Source of the DNA: Chitinophagaceae bacterium PMP191F
GTDB taxonomy: Bacteria; Bacteroidota; Bacteroidia; Chitinophagales; Chitinophagaceae
DNA length: 64,000 nucleotides
Assembly (NCBI GenBank): GCA_001302245.1
Contig: LGYU01000025.1
Location: 1 to 64,000 of the forward strand
Direction: 5' to 3'
Below are positions 1 through 7,875 of this stretch, piece by piece; the first letter of the stretch is position 1, and the number at the start of each line of letters is the position of its first letter. The notes under the pieces were generated by a model that made no database searches, was not told the DNA's origin, and was given only the letters and a program-made list of their open reading frames with translations. A program made the position numbers and the translations under genes.

Positions 1-198
1 AACCCACGCCCGGAATAAGCAGCATTAAATGTAACCAGGCTGTCACTCGCACCCCGTATTTCTGCCTTCGCCATATTTCACTGTTAGCAGTCCGCTACAG
101 GCCCGGTTGCAATGACGGGATGGTTGATGATTATTGTTTATATTTATTACCGGTTACCTGTATGCGTCTTTCCCTTCATAACAGCTAAAACCAAGGTT

Positions 199-1035
199 AT
201 GGACCCCTTATCCAGAAAATTTCAGACAAATCTGAAATCATTAAACAAAACAATTCTCAAACAAAGCAACTACCAGTTCGACCTGGGTAATTTCCTCGAT
301 ACCAACTTCCGCATTTCCACCAGCAATATTTACGGACTCACCAATAAAAAAACGCTTCCGCATGCCAGGACATTTATTGACGATGAGATCAGGGATAAGA
401 TCAAACAGGTGATCAGCCAGGACAAGCCATCGAATCCTGATATCGCCCGCAACCTGCTGATAGAACTGTTGCGACGAAAAGTGCTGTATGTTGGTAGCGA
501 ATGCGAAAGGGAAGCTTTTATTGGAGTAGAGGCAGAGTTTGACGATCTGAGAGCAGTGATGAAAAGCGAATACCTGGAGTTGCATAAGGTCACACCACCC
601 ACGTTAAAGAACCTGATGAAGGAATGGGATACCCACAAACCCACCATTGTTTTTATTTCCTGTCATGGATTGCCCGAACACCTGTACCTGCAGAATGAGC
701 AGGGAGGCTGTAAGGAATACAGCAATGTATCATTGTTCAAATTTTTCCAGGCAAGATCATCTTACACGCAATGCGTTATCCTCAGCGCCTGTGAGTCACT
801 GCAACTGGGTGAACTGATCAAAGATGAATGCAGGAACGTGATCTGTATCAACCGGAAGGTAGATATCAATACTGCCCGCATATTTTGCAATGTACTGTTT
901 GAATACCTGAACGATCATTCACTTGACAATAGCCCCGTGTATGAAAAAGCATTCGGGCACGCCACTGAATACGTAGGACATGAGGAACTGCGGGATTCCT
1001 TTGCATTTAAATTCCTGAAGGGAAATAAAATATAA
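199..1035 (+). CDS. CHAT-domain (caspase-like) cysteine protease, stand-alone
   Basis: Predicted cysteine peptidase of the CHAT clan (caspase/separase fold), 278 residues from the ATG at 199. An upstream ATG at 112 in the same frame would add 29 hydrophobic residues that do not look like part of the fold, so I prefer 199. Residues 95-120 read VLYVGS then an acidic helix, matching the opening strand and helix of CHAT domains. The catalytic His-Gly lies in FISCHG (H156-G157) and the catalytic Cys in ILSACES (C198), followed by the usual later strand (VICINRK) and the ARIFCNVLFEYL helix. Residues 1-93 are helical and may be a small adaptor-like domain. It ends 9 bases before the amidohydrolase gene, implying one transcript. 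CHAT proteases are often effectors in bacterial conflict systems; that role here is inference. The substrate is unknown. Confidence 0.75.
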   Translation: MDPLSRKFQTNLKSLNKTILKQSNYQFDLGNFLDTNFRISTSNIYGLTNKKTLPHARTFIDDEIRDKIKQVISQDKPSNPDIARNLLIELLRRKVLYVGSECEREAFIGVEAEFDDLRAVMKSEYLELHKVTPPTLKNLMKEWDTHKPTIVFISCHGLPEHLYLQNEQGGCKEYSNVSLFKFFQARSSYTQCVILSACESLQLGELIKDECRNVICINRKVDINTARIFCNVLFEYLNDHSLDNSPVYEKAFGHATEYVGHEELRDSFAFKFLKGNKI

Positions 1036-1044
1036 CCCATACAA

Positions 1045-2352
1045 ATGGCAGATTATCAATACGCGGCAGAAGGCATTGACTATGCCGGTTTGCCCAAAAC
1101 AATTGCGGAACGTACACCCCGGCTGGTCAGTGAACTGGTGGCAAAGGAAAACTTTGTAGTAGATGTGCACACACATTATTTTGATATGTTGTGCATCAAC
1201 AAGAAGTATTTCCTGATCAGGATGATCAAAGATTTCCTGGGGTTAAAATCTGTGGCAAACGGCGAAACCATGCAACTGAGCATTGATGAAGTATATGATA
1301 TGCCGGAGCAGTCAGCAGACAACTGGAACCAGGAACTGCTGGAGCAGATAGATAAAAAGGAAGTACAGTTTATCAACTTGCAGGAAGACAAAAAAGGTTT
1401 TGTTGATCTTATTGCTGCACGCAAGCTGCTGGGTATAAAAACAATGGCGGATATGTACTGGTATTACCTGGATAAATGCTCGCTGGCAAAGTCGTTTGAC
1501 AATATACCCAATGACAATGTACTGACCTCTGTGCTGATGATGGACCTGGAAATGGGATGGGAAACCAGTTTGCCCAAAACGTTTTACGAACAGGTGGAAG
1601 AGGTAAAAGAGATGACGAAGCAATTTCCGGTATTACCGTTTCTGGCCTGCGATCCGCGCCGCGCAAAAACGCTTGATCCCAAAAATGATCTGTACCGGCT
1701 GTTCAGCAAAGCCTTTTGTGAAGGCACACCATTTTTCGGGATTAAGATATACCCGGCTATGGGTTATCATCCGTCTGACTATCGCTTATGGCCCATTTAT
1801 GAGATCTGCGAACGGTATGAGATCCCTATTATTTCGCACAATGGTGGGGGAGCTGTATCAACCGGCAGACGCGATTTTAAAATATACGCCGGCGGGGAAG
1901 AGATACGTATTCAGGGTAGCAGCCGTGAAGATGTGGCTTACCAGTTAAATGATCCGTTGAAATGGGAGATAGCCCTGAAAAAGTTCCCGAAACTGAAACT
2001 GGACCTGGCGCATTTTGGTTCGGCCGGTGCATGGCGCCCCAAACCGGATGCACAAAACCGGAAAGCCACCATTATTCGCCTGATGAATGAGTATCCGAAT
2101 GTGTATGCAGATTTTTCATTCAGCCTGGCCGATCTGAAAGCTTCCCGGAATTTAAAAAATACATTAGTAAATGATGAACTGGTAAGGTCGCGCACCTTAT
2201 TTGGCTCCGATTTCTGGGTAGTAAGCCCGGAAGGGAATCTGCACCTGTTGCAGAATGATTTTATCAACCTGCTGGATGAGAACTTTCTGCAACTGGGTCT
2301 TAAAACAATGCTCTGCAAAACCAACCCGATGAAGTTCTTATTTGGAAAATAA
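1045..2352 (+). CDS. Amidohydrolase-family metal-dependent hydrolase, partner of CHAT protease
   Basis: TIM-barrel metal-dependent hydrolase of the amidohydrolase-2 group, 435 residues. The metal-site pattern is visible: HxH in VDVHTHYF (H42, H44), a strand-end lysine in GIKIYPAMG (K234), histidines in IISHNGGG (H265) and LAHFG (H323), and the terminal aspartate in LFGSDFW (D389). Residues 45-200 carry an insertion rich in charged helices, longer than in simple family members, which could be a recognition or interaction region. No signal peptide, so it should be cytoplasmic. It follows the CHAT gene after 9 bases and probably shares its transcript. Reaction and substrate cannot be named from sequence. 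The context suggests that the protease and hydrolase act in one pathway, perhaps with the protease activating the enzyme, but this is inference. Confidence 0.8.
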   Translation: MADYQYAAEGIDYAGLPKTIAERTPRLVSELVAKENFVVDVHTHYFDMLCINKKYFLIRMIKDFLGLKSVANGETMQLSIDEVYDMPEQSADNWNQELLEQIDKKEVQFINLQEDKKGFVDLIAARKLLGIKTMADMYWYYLDKCSLAKSFDNIPNDNVLTSVLMMDLEMGWETSLPKTFYEQVEEVKEMTKQFPVLPFLACDPRRAKTLDPKNDLYRLFSKAFCEGTPFFGIKIYPAMGYHPSDYRLWPIYEICERYEIPIISHNGGGAVSTGRRDFKIYAGGEEIRIQGSSREDVAYQLNDPLKWEIALKKFPKLKLDLAHFGSAGAWRPKPDAQNRKATIIRLMNEYPNVYADFSFSLADLKASRNLKNTLVNDELVRSRTLFGSDFWVVSPEGNLHLLQNDFINLLDENFLQLGLKTMLCKTNPMKFLFGK

Positions 2353-2384
2353 TTCCATTACCGACATGCTGCAGATCATAGAAG

Positions 2385-2834
2385 CTAACTCTCCTTAGGA
2401 TTGGGTTTTCCCTTGCCGGTGGTGATCAGTTGCAGTAAACTGTTCTGCAGGTAACCGGTCCATGCATTAAAGCAGATCTCATAACACTCATACGCCGGAA
2501 CCAATCCCTGGTGGGTAAAACGGATCCGGGTCTGGTTTCCCTCAGGGGAAATATCAAAATGAATGGTATTGCCTTTCCACTCGCTTTGATCTTTGATGAA
2601 ATTAAAATAGTTATCCAGCACCAGCCACACTACTTTTTTATCAGGCACCAGCTCTGTTATACGCATGCGGCAGGAATGCACATCCTTATAATGATAGTCA
2701 AATTCATCATGAAGTTTGTCAGTTCCGCCTTTCACTTCCTCAGACCACCAGCCGCGGACATTGTTGATAGCATTAAAAGCTTCATGGGCGGTATGATCGG
2801 TAAGCAGGGTAACGGTAAAATCCTGTTGTTGCAT
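2385..2834 (-). CDS. SRPBCC (AHSA1-like) protein, copy 1
   Basis: Small helix-grip protein of the SRPBCC/START-like superfamily, 149 residues, closest in look to AHSA1-type activator-like proteins. Seen: an N-terminal strand (DFTVTLLTDH) leading into a helix with AFNAINNVRGWW, then alternating strands with ITELVPDKKVVW, and a long C-terminal helix (CFNAWTGYLQNSLLQL). That is the usual order for a ligand-binding cavity. It is a tandem paralogue of the next gene upstream on the same strand (27-base gap), sharing the WW motif, the [18 protein letters not shown] strand and the RFTH.GLVP segment. Ligand unknown. The pair is divergent from an AraC-type regulator. Confidence 0.8.
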   Translation of the reverse strand: MQQQDFTVTLLTDHTAHEAFNAINNVRGWWSEEVKGGTDKLHDEFDYHYKDVHSCRMRITELVPDKKVVWLVLDNYFNFIKDQSEWKGNTIHFDISPEGNQTRIRFTHQGLVPAYECYEICFNAWTGYLQNSLLQLITTGKGKPNPKES

Positions 2835-2860
2835 AAATCTTTGTTTATGATGAATGATAA

Positions 2861-3298
2861 CTATTGCGGAAATCCCGGTTGTCCTTTGCCGGTATTGATA
2901 AAAGGAAGCAGGCTGCGTTGCAGATAATAGTTCCAGCCATTGGTACAGGCACTATAGCATTCAATATCCGGAACAAGCCCGTGGTGTGTGAAGCGCAGCA
3001 ATGTCTGGTCATCTTGTTGAGAGATATCAAAACTGATCTCAGTGCCGGTCCATTCGCCGGTGTCGGTCAGGAAGTTCAGGCAACTGTCGGTGACCAGCCA
3101 TACAACCTTTTTACCGGGAACTACTTCGGTAAGCTGTTGCCTGGAATAATGTACATCGCGAAAACGTACAGCAAATTCATCATCCACCTGCTGCGAACTG
3201 CCTTCAAATGCATCAGACCACCAGGCAGGAACATTCATAATGGCATTAAAAACAGCATCCGGCGATTGGTTAATGAGTAAATCGGTAGTAAAATTCAT
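2861..3298 (-). CDS. SRPBCC (AHSA1-like) protein, copy 2
   Basis: Second SRPBCC-fold protein, 145 residues when started at the ATG whose complement is at 3296-3298 ([13 protein letters not shown]). A longer reading frame to 3406 would overlap the regulator's promoter region and adds a cysteine- and proline-rich leader unlike the family. Landmarks shared with its neighbour are [12 protein letters not shown] near the N-terminus, [11 protein letters not shown] mid-protein and [16 protein letters not shown] before the C-terminal helix. It most likely heads a two-gene operon with copy 1 and is transcribed away from the GlxA-like regulator. The tandem arrangement indicates a local duplication followed by divergence. 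Ligand and role unknown. Confidence 0.8.
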   Translation of the reverse strand: MNFTTDLLINQSPDAVFNAIMNVPAWWSDAFEGSSQQVDDEFAVRFRDVHYSRQQLTEVVPGKKVVWLVTDSCLNFLTDTGEWTGTEISFDISQQDDQTLLRFTHHGLVPDIECYSACTNGWNYYLQRSLLPFINTGKGQPGFPQ

Positions 3299-3388
3299 AT
3301 GACGGTGATTTTGATAGTGAGGAAATGCAATACAAAGGTATTGGCCGGATTTTTCTCTGGCAGGGGGTGAAAAAGACATTCTGATGGG

Positions 3389-3419
3389 TTGATCCGGACA
3401 AGGCAACTTGCTAACTTTG
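3389..3419 (+). promoter_or_regulatory. Bacteroidota-type promoter of the GlxA-like regulator
   Basis: TTG at 3389-3391, a 20-base spacer and TAACTTTG at 3412-3419 match the known Bacteroidota sigma-factor consensus (-33 TTTG/TTG, -7 TAnnTTTG, 19-21 base spacing). The ATG of the regulator at 3433 is only 13 bases downstream, so the predicted leader is very short. The promoter sits in the gap shared with the divergent SRPBCC operon. Confidence 0.6.
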
Positions 3420-3432
3420 CAGAAAAGAGCAC

Positions 3433-4413
3433 ATGAAGCGGCTTACTATTTTGGTTCCTGAAGGAGAAAATAACCTCAGCAGCATTGTAGGAGCCTATAA
3501 GATCTTTTCCCGTGCCAATCGTTACCAGGAAGAACGTGGAAGGAGTGCCGTGTTTATGATTGAACTGGCGGGCGTTTCTCCGGAAATTACCTTTCACAAC
3601 GGTCTGTTTTCAGTAAAGCCGCATATCCATATTTCAGCCATCAGTTATACAGACCTGGTGATCATTCCTTCACTGAACCATAATTATGAACAGACGGTAG
3701 CAGGGAATCAGCCAATGATCGATTGGATTGTGCAGCAATACAAGAGCGGTGCAGCTGTTGCCAGTATCTGCACAGGTGCTTTTCTGCTGGCAGCATCCGG
3801 GTTGCTGGATGGTAAAAGCTGTTCTACCCATTGGTCGGCTGCTGATCATTTCAGAACAAGGTTTCCACAGGTAAATGTACAGCCGGACAGATTAATTACG
3901 GATGAGCATGGCATTTATACCAACGGCGGTGCGTATTCTTTCCTGAACCTGGTGATCTACCTGGTAGAAAAGTATTACGACCGGGAAACCGCTGTGTTCT
4001 GCGCCAAGGTATTCCAGATAGAGATAGACCGTCAACGTCAATCGGCCTTTATCATCTTCAAGGGACAAAAACAACATGGAGATGATATGGTACAACAGGC
4101 GCAGGTGTACATAGAGGAGCACCTGGATGAAAAAATATCGGTAGACCAGTTGTCGGCCCGGTTTGCTGCCGGCAGACGCAATTTTGACCGGCGTTTTATC
4201 AAAGCTACCGGCAACACACCATTAGAATATGCACAAAGAGTAAAAATAGAAGCAGCCAAAAAAGCACTGGAAGCCAGCCGTAAAACCATTCATGAAGTGA
4301 TGTACGAGGTGGGTTATGCAGACCTGAAAGCTTTTCGTGAAGTGTTCCGGAAGATCACCGGTATGTCACCACTGGAATACAGGAATAAGTACAACAGGGA
4401 GGTAAATGCCTGA
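3433..4413 (+). CDS. GlxA-family transcriptional regulator (DJ-1/PfpI + AraC HTH)
   Basis: Two-domain regulator of 326 residues. Residues 1-190 form a DJ-1/PfpI-like class I glutamine amidotransferase fold; the nucleophile-elbow position is in [10 protein letters not shown] (C113), and the typical STHW and TNGGAYSF segments follow. Residues about 215-320 are an AraC/XylS double helix-turn-helix ([19 protein letters not shown], then [25 protein letters not shown]). Such proteins (GlxA, FtrA, CdhR type) usually sense a small metabolite with the DJ-1 domain and control adjacent genes, although the ligand is seldom predictable. The obvious candidate targets are the divergent SRPBCC pair; that is inference from position. 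It is preceded by a close match to the Bacteroidota promoter consensus. Confidence 0.88.
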   Translation: MKRLTILVPEGENNLSSIVGAYKIFSRANRYQEERGRSAVFMIELAGVSPEITFHNGLFSVKPHIHISAISYTDLVIIPSLNHNYEQTVAGNQPMIDWIVQQYKSGAAVASICTGAFLLAASGLLDGKSCSTHWSAADHFRTRFPQVNVQPDRLITDEHGIYTNGGAYSFLNLVIYLVEKYYDRETAVFCAKVFQIEIDRQRQSAFIIFKGQKQHGDDMVQQAQVYIEEHLDEKISVDQLSARFAAGRRNFDRRFIKATGNTPLEYAQRVKIEAAKKALEASRKTIHEVMYEVGYADLKAFREVFRKITGMSPLEYRNKYNREVNA

Positions 4414-4471
4414 ATATAAAGGGGTATTGCAGCTACGCCTGCCATTGCGCCCGATTGCGTATCTTTACAGT

Positions 4472-4807
4472 ATGAACAATTGGATATCCGTAACTGCTAC
4501 GGAAGACGTGTATAAGATACTGGAAGAATCTGTAAAAAAGCCCCAGATCATTTTTAAAGACAGTATTACCTGCGGCATCAGTGCGCATGCCAAAGAAAAG
4601 CTACAAAACGGGTATATACAGCTTGAAGGAAAGGCAGATTTTCATTACCTGGATTTACTGGGTTTTCGTCCTGTATCCAACCTCATTGCACAGGAACTGA
4701 AAGTAACCCATCAATCTCCCCAGATCATAGTATTGAAAGACAAAAAGGTGGTGTATACTACTTCGCATCACGCCATTGACCCGGCGGTAATAGCCAAACA
4801 TTTATAG
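4472..4807 (+). CDS. ytxJ: Bacillithiol-system YtxJ-like monothiol redox protein
   Basis: 111-residue thioredoxin-fold protein resembling YtxJ of the bacillithiol system. The start at 4472 (MNNWISVT) is chosen because it matches the family opening; an upstream in-frame ATG at 4406 would overlap the preceding gene. The signature is in the first third: PQIIFKDSITCGIS, corresponding to the family's FKHSTRCSIS with a single redox cysteine. The rest follows the family: a strand-helix with YLDLLGFRPVSNLIA, then HQSPQIIVLKDKKVVYTTSHHAI. Known family role: presumed de-bacillithiolation or low-molecular-weight thiol redox work in the cytoplasm. A -7-like TATCTTTA lies at 4460-4467, very close to the start. 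Confidence 0.82.
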   Translation: MNNWISVTATEDVYKILEESVKKPQIIFKDSITCGISAHAKEKLQNGYIQLEGKADFHYLDLLGFRPVSNLIAQELKVTHQSPQIIVLKDKKVVYTTSHHAIDPAVIAKHL

Positions 4808-5068
4808 ACAACACTGAACACTGCAGTCATTGTCATACCATCGGTGCCGTTTATGCCGGTCTGGTTATTTTTTGCCGGAAATGCCGCCTTGTACCCTGAT
4901 CCTGGTGTCTTCTGTCTTGCATCTTTCTTCCTACTTTCCTGCGTCCTTCCTGCGGTTTAAAGCGTACAAACTAAGGGTTTCCTGTCCGGGGTTGTAAAAG
5001 AAGGATAATAGAAGACTGCTGTTTGACCGGAGCAAAGGGCGGGCAGAGCGGTGTGTAGCAGCAGGAAT

Positions 5069-5425
5069 TTAGACAGCTTGTCCGAACGTGACCAGGTTAT
5101 TATCCGGGTCCAGCAAGGAAAATTCTTTCTGCATCCAGGGTTTTACCTGCAGGGGACCTGCCGGGTGTATGGGCCATCCATTGGTCTGTGCTTCCTGGTA
5201 CAGGGAATCAATGGCATTGGTGCGGATATATACCTGGCCGTAATTGGTAGCGGGATCCAGGTCTTTAAACTCAAAAAAATGGATCTCGATATGATCCTTT
5301 TGCACCATCAGGTAGCCGTCATAATCAGCACGTCCCAATTCTTTGAATCCCAGTTTATTCAGGTAAAAGTCACGGGTAACAGCTTTGTTGCGCATGGGCA
5401 GTTTGGGATGGATGGCGGTAAGCAT
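5069..5425 (-). CDS. VOC-superfamily (glyoxalase/bleomycin-resistance-like) protein
   Basis: 118-residue member of the vicinal oxygen chelate superfamily. It begins with the beta strand MLTAIHPKLPMRN, then RDFYLNKLGFKELG and HIEIHFFEFKDL; the second half repeats the fold with VYIRTNAIDSLYQEA and ends in KEFSLLDPDNNLVTFG, the D/E-type end motif typical of bleomycin-binding-like VOC proteins. The single module suggests it works as a dimer. VOC proteins of this size include dioxygenase-like, antibiotic-binding and non-catalytic members, so a specific reaction cannot be assigned. It stands alone on the minus strand between YtxJ and the S41 peptidase, with about 260 bases of plain sequence at 4808-5068 on its downstream side. 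Confidence 0.85.
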   Translation of the reverse strand: MLTAIHPKLPMRNKAVTRDFYLNKLGFKELGRADYDGYLMVQKDHIEIHFFEFKDLDPATNYGQVYIRTNAIDSLYQEAQTNGWPIHPAGPLQVKPWMQKEFSLLDPDNNLVTFGQAV

Positions 5426-5538
5426 AATGGTATTTGTAATAAATGTAAATCAATTTTGCGCTACCATCCGCTATATTTTCATTGTGAAATTGTTGCAGGG
5501 CATAGGTAGTTACCAGCCGTATATCAAAGTATACATAA

Positions 5539-5655
5539 TTCCGGGGAAGAAAGCTTTTTGCAGCACCAGAATACCGGTTTGCAGAAGATAACAACCTGTT
5601 TGCGGAAAAGATCAATAGGGACGACCGGATAAAAATAGTTTTGGTAAAATTTTAA
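5539..5655 (+). pseudogene. Possible 3' remnant of a lost gene
   Basis: Between the VOC gene and the S41 peptidase a 38-codon open stretch with no start codon follows a stop at 5536-5538. It reads FRGRKLFAAPEYRFAEDN and ends IKIVLVKF before TAA at 5653-5655. The charged, protein-like composition looks like the tail of a real protein rather than random sequence. It stops 6 bases before the S41 gene start. No family is recognised, so this is a tentative call. Confidence 0.25.
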
Positions 5656-5661
5656 AACCTA

Positions 5662-6996
5662 ATGAAAAGCATAGCCCTGTGCATCCTATTCAACCTGTTA
5701 AGTGTATGCGTACTGTCTCAGAAAAAAGAAGGAGAGATACTGAACGAAACGACCAGGGCAAAAATAATCGATTCATTATGTGCTATTTTGAAATCAAAGT
5801 ATGTATATCCCGGTAAAGCCAACCTGTATATCAGTAGTATGAAAGCCAATCAGCAAAAGGGCGCTTATAAAGGTATTACTGATGCCCGTATGCTGGCAAA
5901 TACGCTTGAAAAAGAACTAAGAACCATTAATAATGACAAGCATCTGCGTATTGTATTTGATCCAATGCTGGAAAAAGACATAACGGAGTTCACTGTTTCC
6001 AAAGCCGGTGCTGATGATATCCGGAAAAGAGATTCAGTGAATGATGCCAGGCAAAATTTTCATCTCCGGAAGATTGAAATACTGCCTGCTAATATTGCAT
6101 ACATTGACATAACAGGATTTGCAAGGTTTAACAGCATGGCGGCATTTCAGTTAAGATCAATGCTGCAGTTTATTGCTAATACAGATGCCGTGATCATTGA
6201 TCTGCGAAACAACTTTGGTGGTGATGGCACAATGATGAAAGAACTGGCAGATTACTTTTTCAGCCGTAAAACCTATACCGGGAAAACGTACAATAGAATT
6301 GAGGATAGATGGAGTAAAGAATTTTGGGGCAGTGATAAGAAACAGGAAACCGGTTTAGCCAACATACCGGTATGCATTTTAACCAGCAGAAGAACTTTTT
6401 CGGCAGCCGAAGGATTTGCTTATGGAATGCAAAGTTTGGGCAGGGCATCGATCATCGGGGATACAACCCGTGGTGCAGCGCATCTCACCAGGAGTTTTGG
6501 CCTGGGCAATGGCCTGGTAGCTTTTATCCCGTTTCAGCGGTATGAAAATAATATCACCGGAACGGATTGGGAGGGCACCGGTGTAATCCCGAACCTAAGT
6601 TGTAAAGAGGAAAATTCGGTGATAATGGCCCAACAGCAGATCCTGCAACAGCAATTGACTAAAACAACCGATGATCAGGAAATTTTAAAGCTCAAATGGC
6701 TGATCAATTACTATGCATCACAGACCAACACTTTATTTCCGGATCCGGCAAAGTTTGCTGCTGCAACCGGCAGGTATGCAGAGTTTGAGATTGCTGTAAA
6801 GAATGGCCGGTTATATTTCAGGGATACCAATCAAAGAGGCAGCACTCCTGAGCCTATGCAGTGGATAGCAGGTAACCTTTTCCAGGCAGGCAAAGATTAC
6901 CAGGTTGAGTTAATACCGGATCTGCATGCAGATATCGCAGCCATCAGCATTTTCTGGAGTGATGGGTATCATGAGCGGATAGATAGGACAAAGTAA
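5662..6996 (+). CDS. Secreted S41-family (tail-specific/IRBP-like) peptidase
   Basis: 444-residue exported serine peptidase of family S41. A signal peptide is visible at residues 1-20 (MKSIALCILFNLLSVCVLSQ). A helical N-terminal region (25-100) precedes the catalytic core: AYIDITGFARF (147-156), VIIDLRNNFGGDG (177-189), and the nucleophile in RRTFSAAEGFAYGM (S247), followed by GDTTRGAAH. No PDZ domain is apparent, as in the short IRBP/tricorn-like members. Residues about 340-444 form an extra beta-rich C-terminal domain (YAEFEIAVKNGRLYFRD), seen in several Bacteroidota S41 proteins. It probably acts in the periplasm or at the cell surface on unfolded proteins or peptides. It is a single gene with no obvious operon partners. 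Confidence 0.85.
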   Translation: MKSIALCILFNLLSVCVLSQKKEGEILNETTRAKIIDSLCAILKSKYVYPGKANLYISSMKANQQKGAYKGITDARMLANTLEKELRTINNDKHLRIVFDPMLEKDITEFTVSKAGADDIRKRDSVNDARQNFHLRKIEILPANIAYIDITGFARFNSMAAFQLRSMLQFIANTDAVIIDLRNNFGGDGTMMKELADYFFSRKTYTGKTYNRIEDRWSKEFWGSDKKQETGLANIPVCILTSRRTFSAAEGFAYGMQSLGRASIIGDTTRGAAHLTRSFGLGNGLVAFIPFQRYENNITGTDWEGTGVIPNLSCKEENSVIMAQQQILQQQLTKTTDDQEILKLKWLINYYASQTNTLFPDPAKFAAATGRYAEFEIAVKNGRLYFRDTNQRGSTPEPMQWIAGNLFQAGKDYQVELIPDLHADIAAISIFWSDGYHERIDRTK

Positions 6997-7032
6997 ATAC
7001 GTATCAATTATACTGATTGGTGTTTCTCTTTG

Positions 7033-7497
7033 TTAGTTTCCTATTTCCAGATCCTCTATCCATTGTCTTGCTTGTGTGGGGTCAGAGAAAAAATGTTCTT
7101 TGTCGCTGCCGAACCTTGTTTCATACAGGTCCATTTTGGTTTCGTCCTGGTGTGAGTGTGCTGCTCCAACACATTTAACCCCTCTTATATTCTTATACGT
7201 CATTGTTTTGGCTTCTTCTTCAAACAGGTCTACATAACCTACTTTCCAACCATAGTCAGCAAGTGTCAATGGAACAATACCTCTGAATCTTTTATGTGCG
7301 TCAATGTTCACTGCTTTAAATCCGTACATATTGACAAAGATCTTGAATGTTGTATTGTCCTCAATCTGGTTGAATGTGTCCTTAAAAGATTTTTCCCATT
7401 GTTCAATATCAATTTTTTCAATATCTCCGCTTATATGTGTTACAATCAACCTTTTTTCAGGATACCAATTTGTTTCTGTAATTTTTGCAGGTACCAT
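7033..7497 (-). CDS. Small unknown protein, possible STAS/SpoIIAA-like fold
   Basis: 154 residues, no signal peptide. It opens with strand-like ITETNWYPEKRLIVTHISGDI, then an amphipathic helix, FKIFVNMYGFKAVNIDAHKRF, and later YGWKVGYVDLFEEEAKTM; this alternation of strands and helices resembles SpoIIAA-like (STAS-type) domains, but I cannot confirm the family. The C-terminal third carries a helix ending in QARQWIEDLEI, again typical of such domains. It is transcribed alone, convergent with the S41 peptidase (36-base gap). Confidence 0.6.
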   Translation of the reverse strand: MVPAKITETNWYPEKRLIVTHISGDIEKIDIEQWEKSFKDTFNQIEDNTTFKIFVNMYGFKAVNIDAHKRFRGIVPLTLADYGWKVGYVDLFEEEAKTMTYKNIRGVKCVGAAHSHQDETKMDLYETRFGSDKEHFFSDPTQARQWIEDLEIGN

Positions 7498-7661
7498 TTG
7501 TTACTGATTTTTATTACAAAAATATTAGGTGTAATGACAATCGTTTCATGCAGGTTGCCAAACAACCATATTGCCAGTCCAAACAATCAAAATAGCAATA
7601 TGGAATTTACAATGAGCGTTGGGGGTTGGCTGTATTTTATTCTATAATATTCTGCATTATG

Positions 7662-7870
7662 TTATTCGTCGCCCCTTAAAAGTTGTTTTTTATTGACCAT
7701 GATATCAGCGTCTTCATGGGTTAAGGGGAAGAAAACTTCCTCCTTGTACTGCAAACCGGAGGTATGATTAGTAAATGCCGGACGGTCAGGTTATGATAGG
7801 GCAGGTAAGGAAAAAAAGTGCAGCGAATCTGGAACGCAGAACTGATCATGTGTTTTTTCCTGGTATCCAT
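7662..7870 (-). pseudogene. Frameshifted small gene, about 69 codons if repaired
   Basis: On the minus strand a frame starts at ATG (complement 7868-7870) with MDTRKKHMISSAFQIRC and stays open for 26 codons; the next frame, closed immediately upstream by TAA, then runs 42 codons from PDRPAFTNHTSGLQYKEE to LLRGDE and a TAA at 7662-7664. The two pieces join exactly if one base is added near 7790, giving a single 69-residue protein. The second piece has convincing protein composition (EEVFFPLTHEDADIMV). The simplest reading is a one-base deletion, real or from sequencing. No family is recognised. It fills most of the otherwise geneless stretch 7498-7875. Confidence 0.45.
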
Positions 7871-7875
7871 TTAAA

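Noticed and set aside
1-74. Minus-strand frame from ATG at 74 running off the left edge (MAKAEIRGASDSLV...)
   Set aside because: Only 24 codons are in the window, no ribosome site or family motif is visible, and a start next to a stop could be chance. It may be a real divergent gene, but it cannot be supported here.
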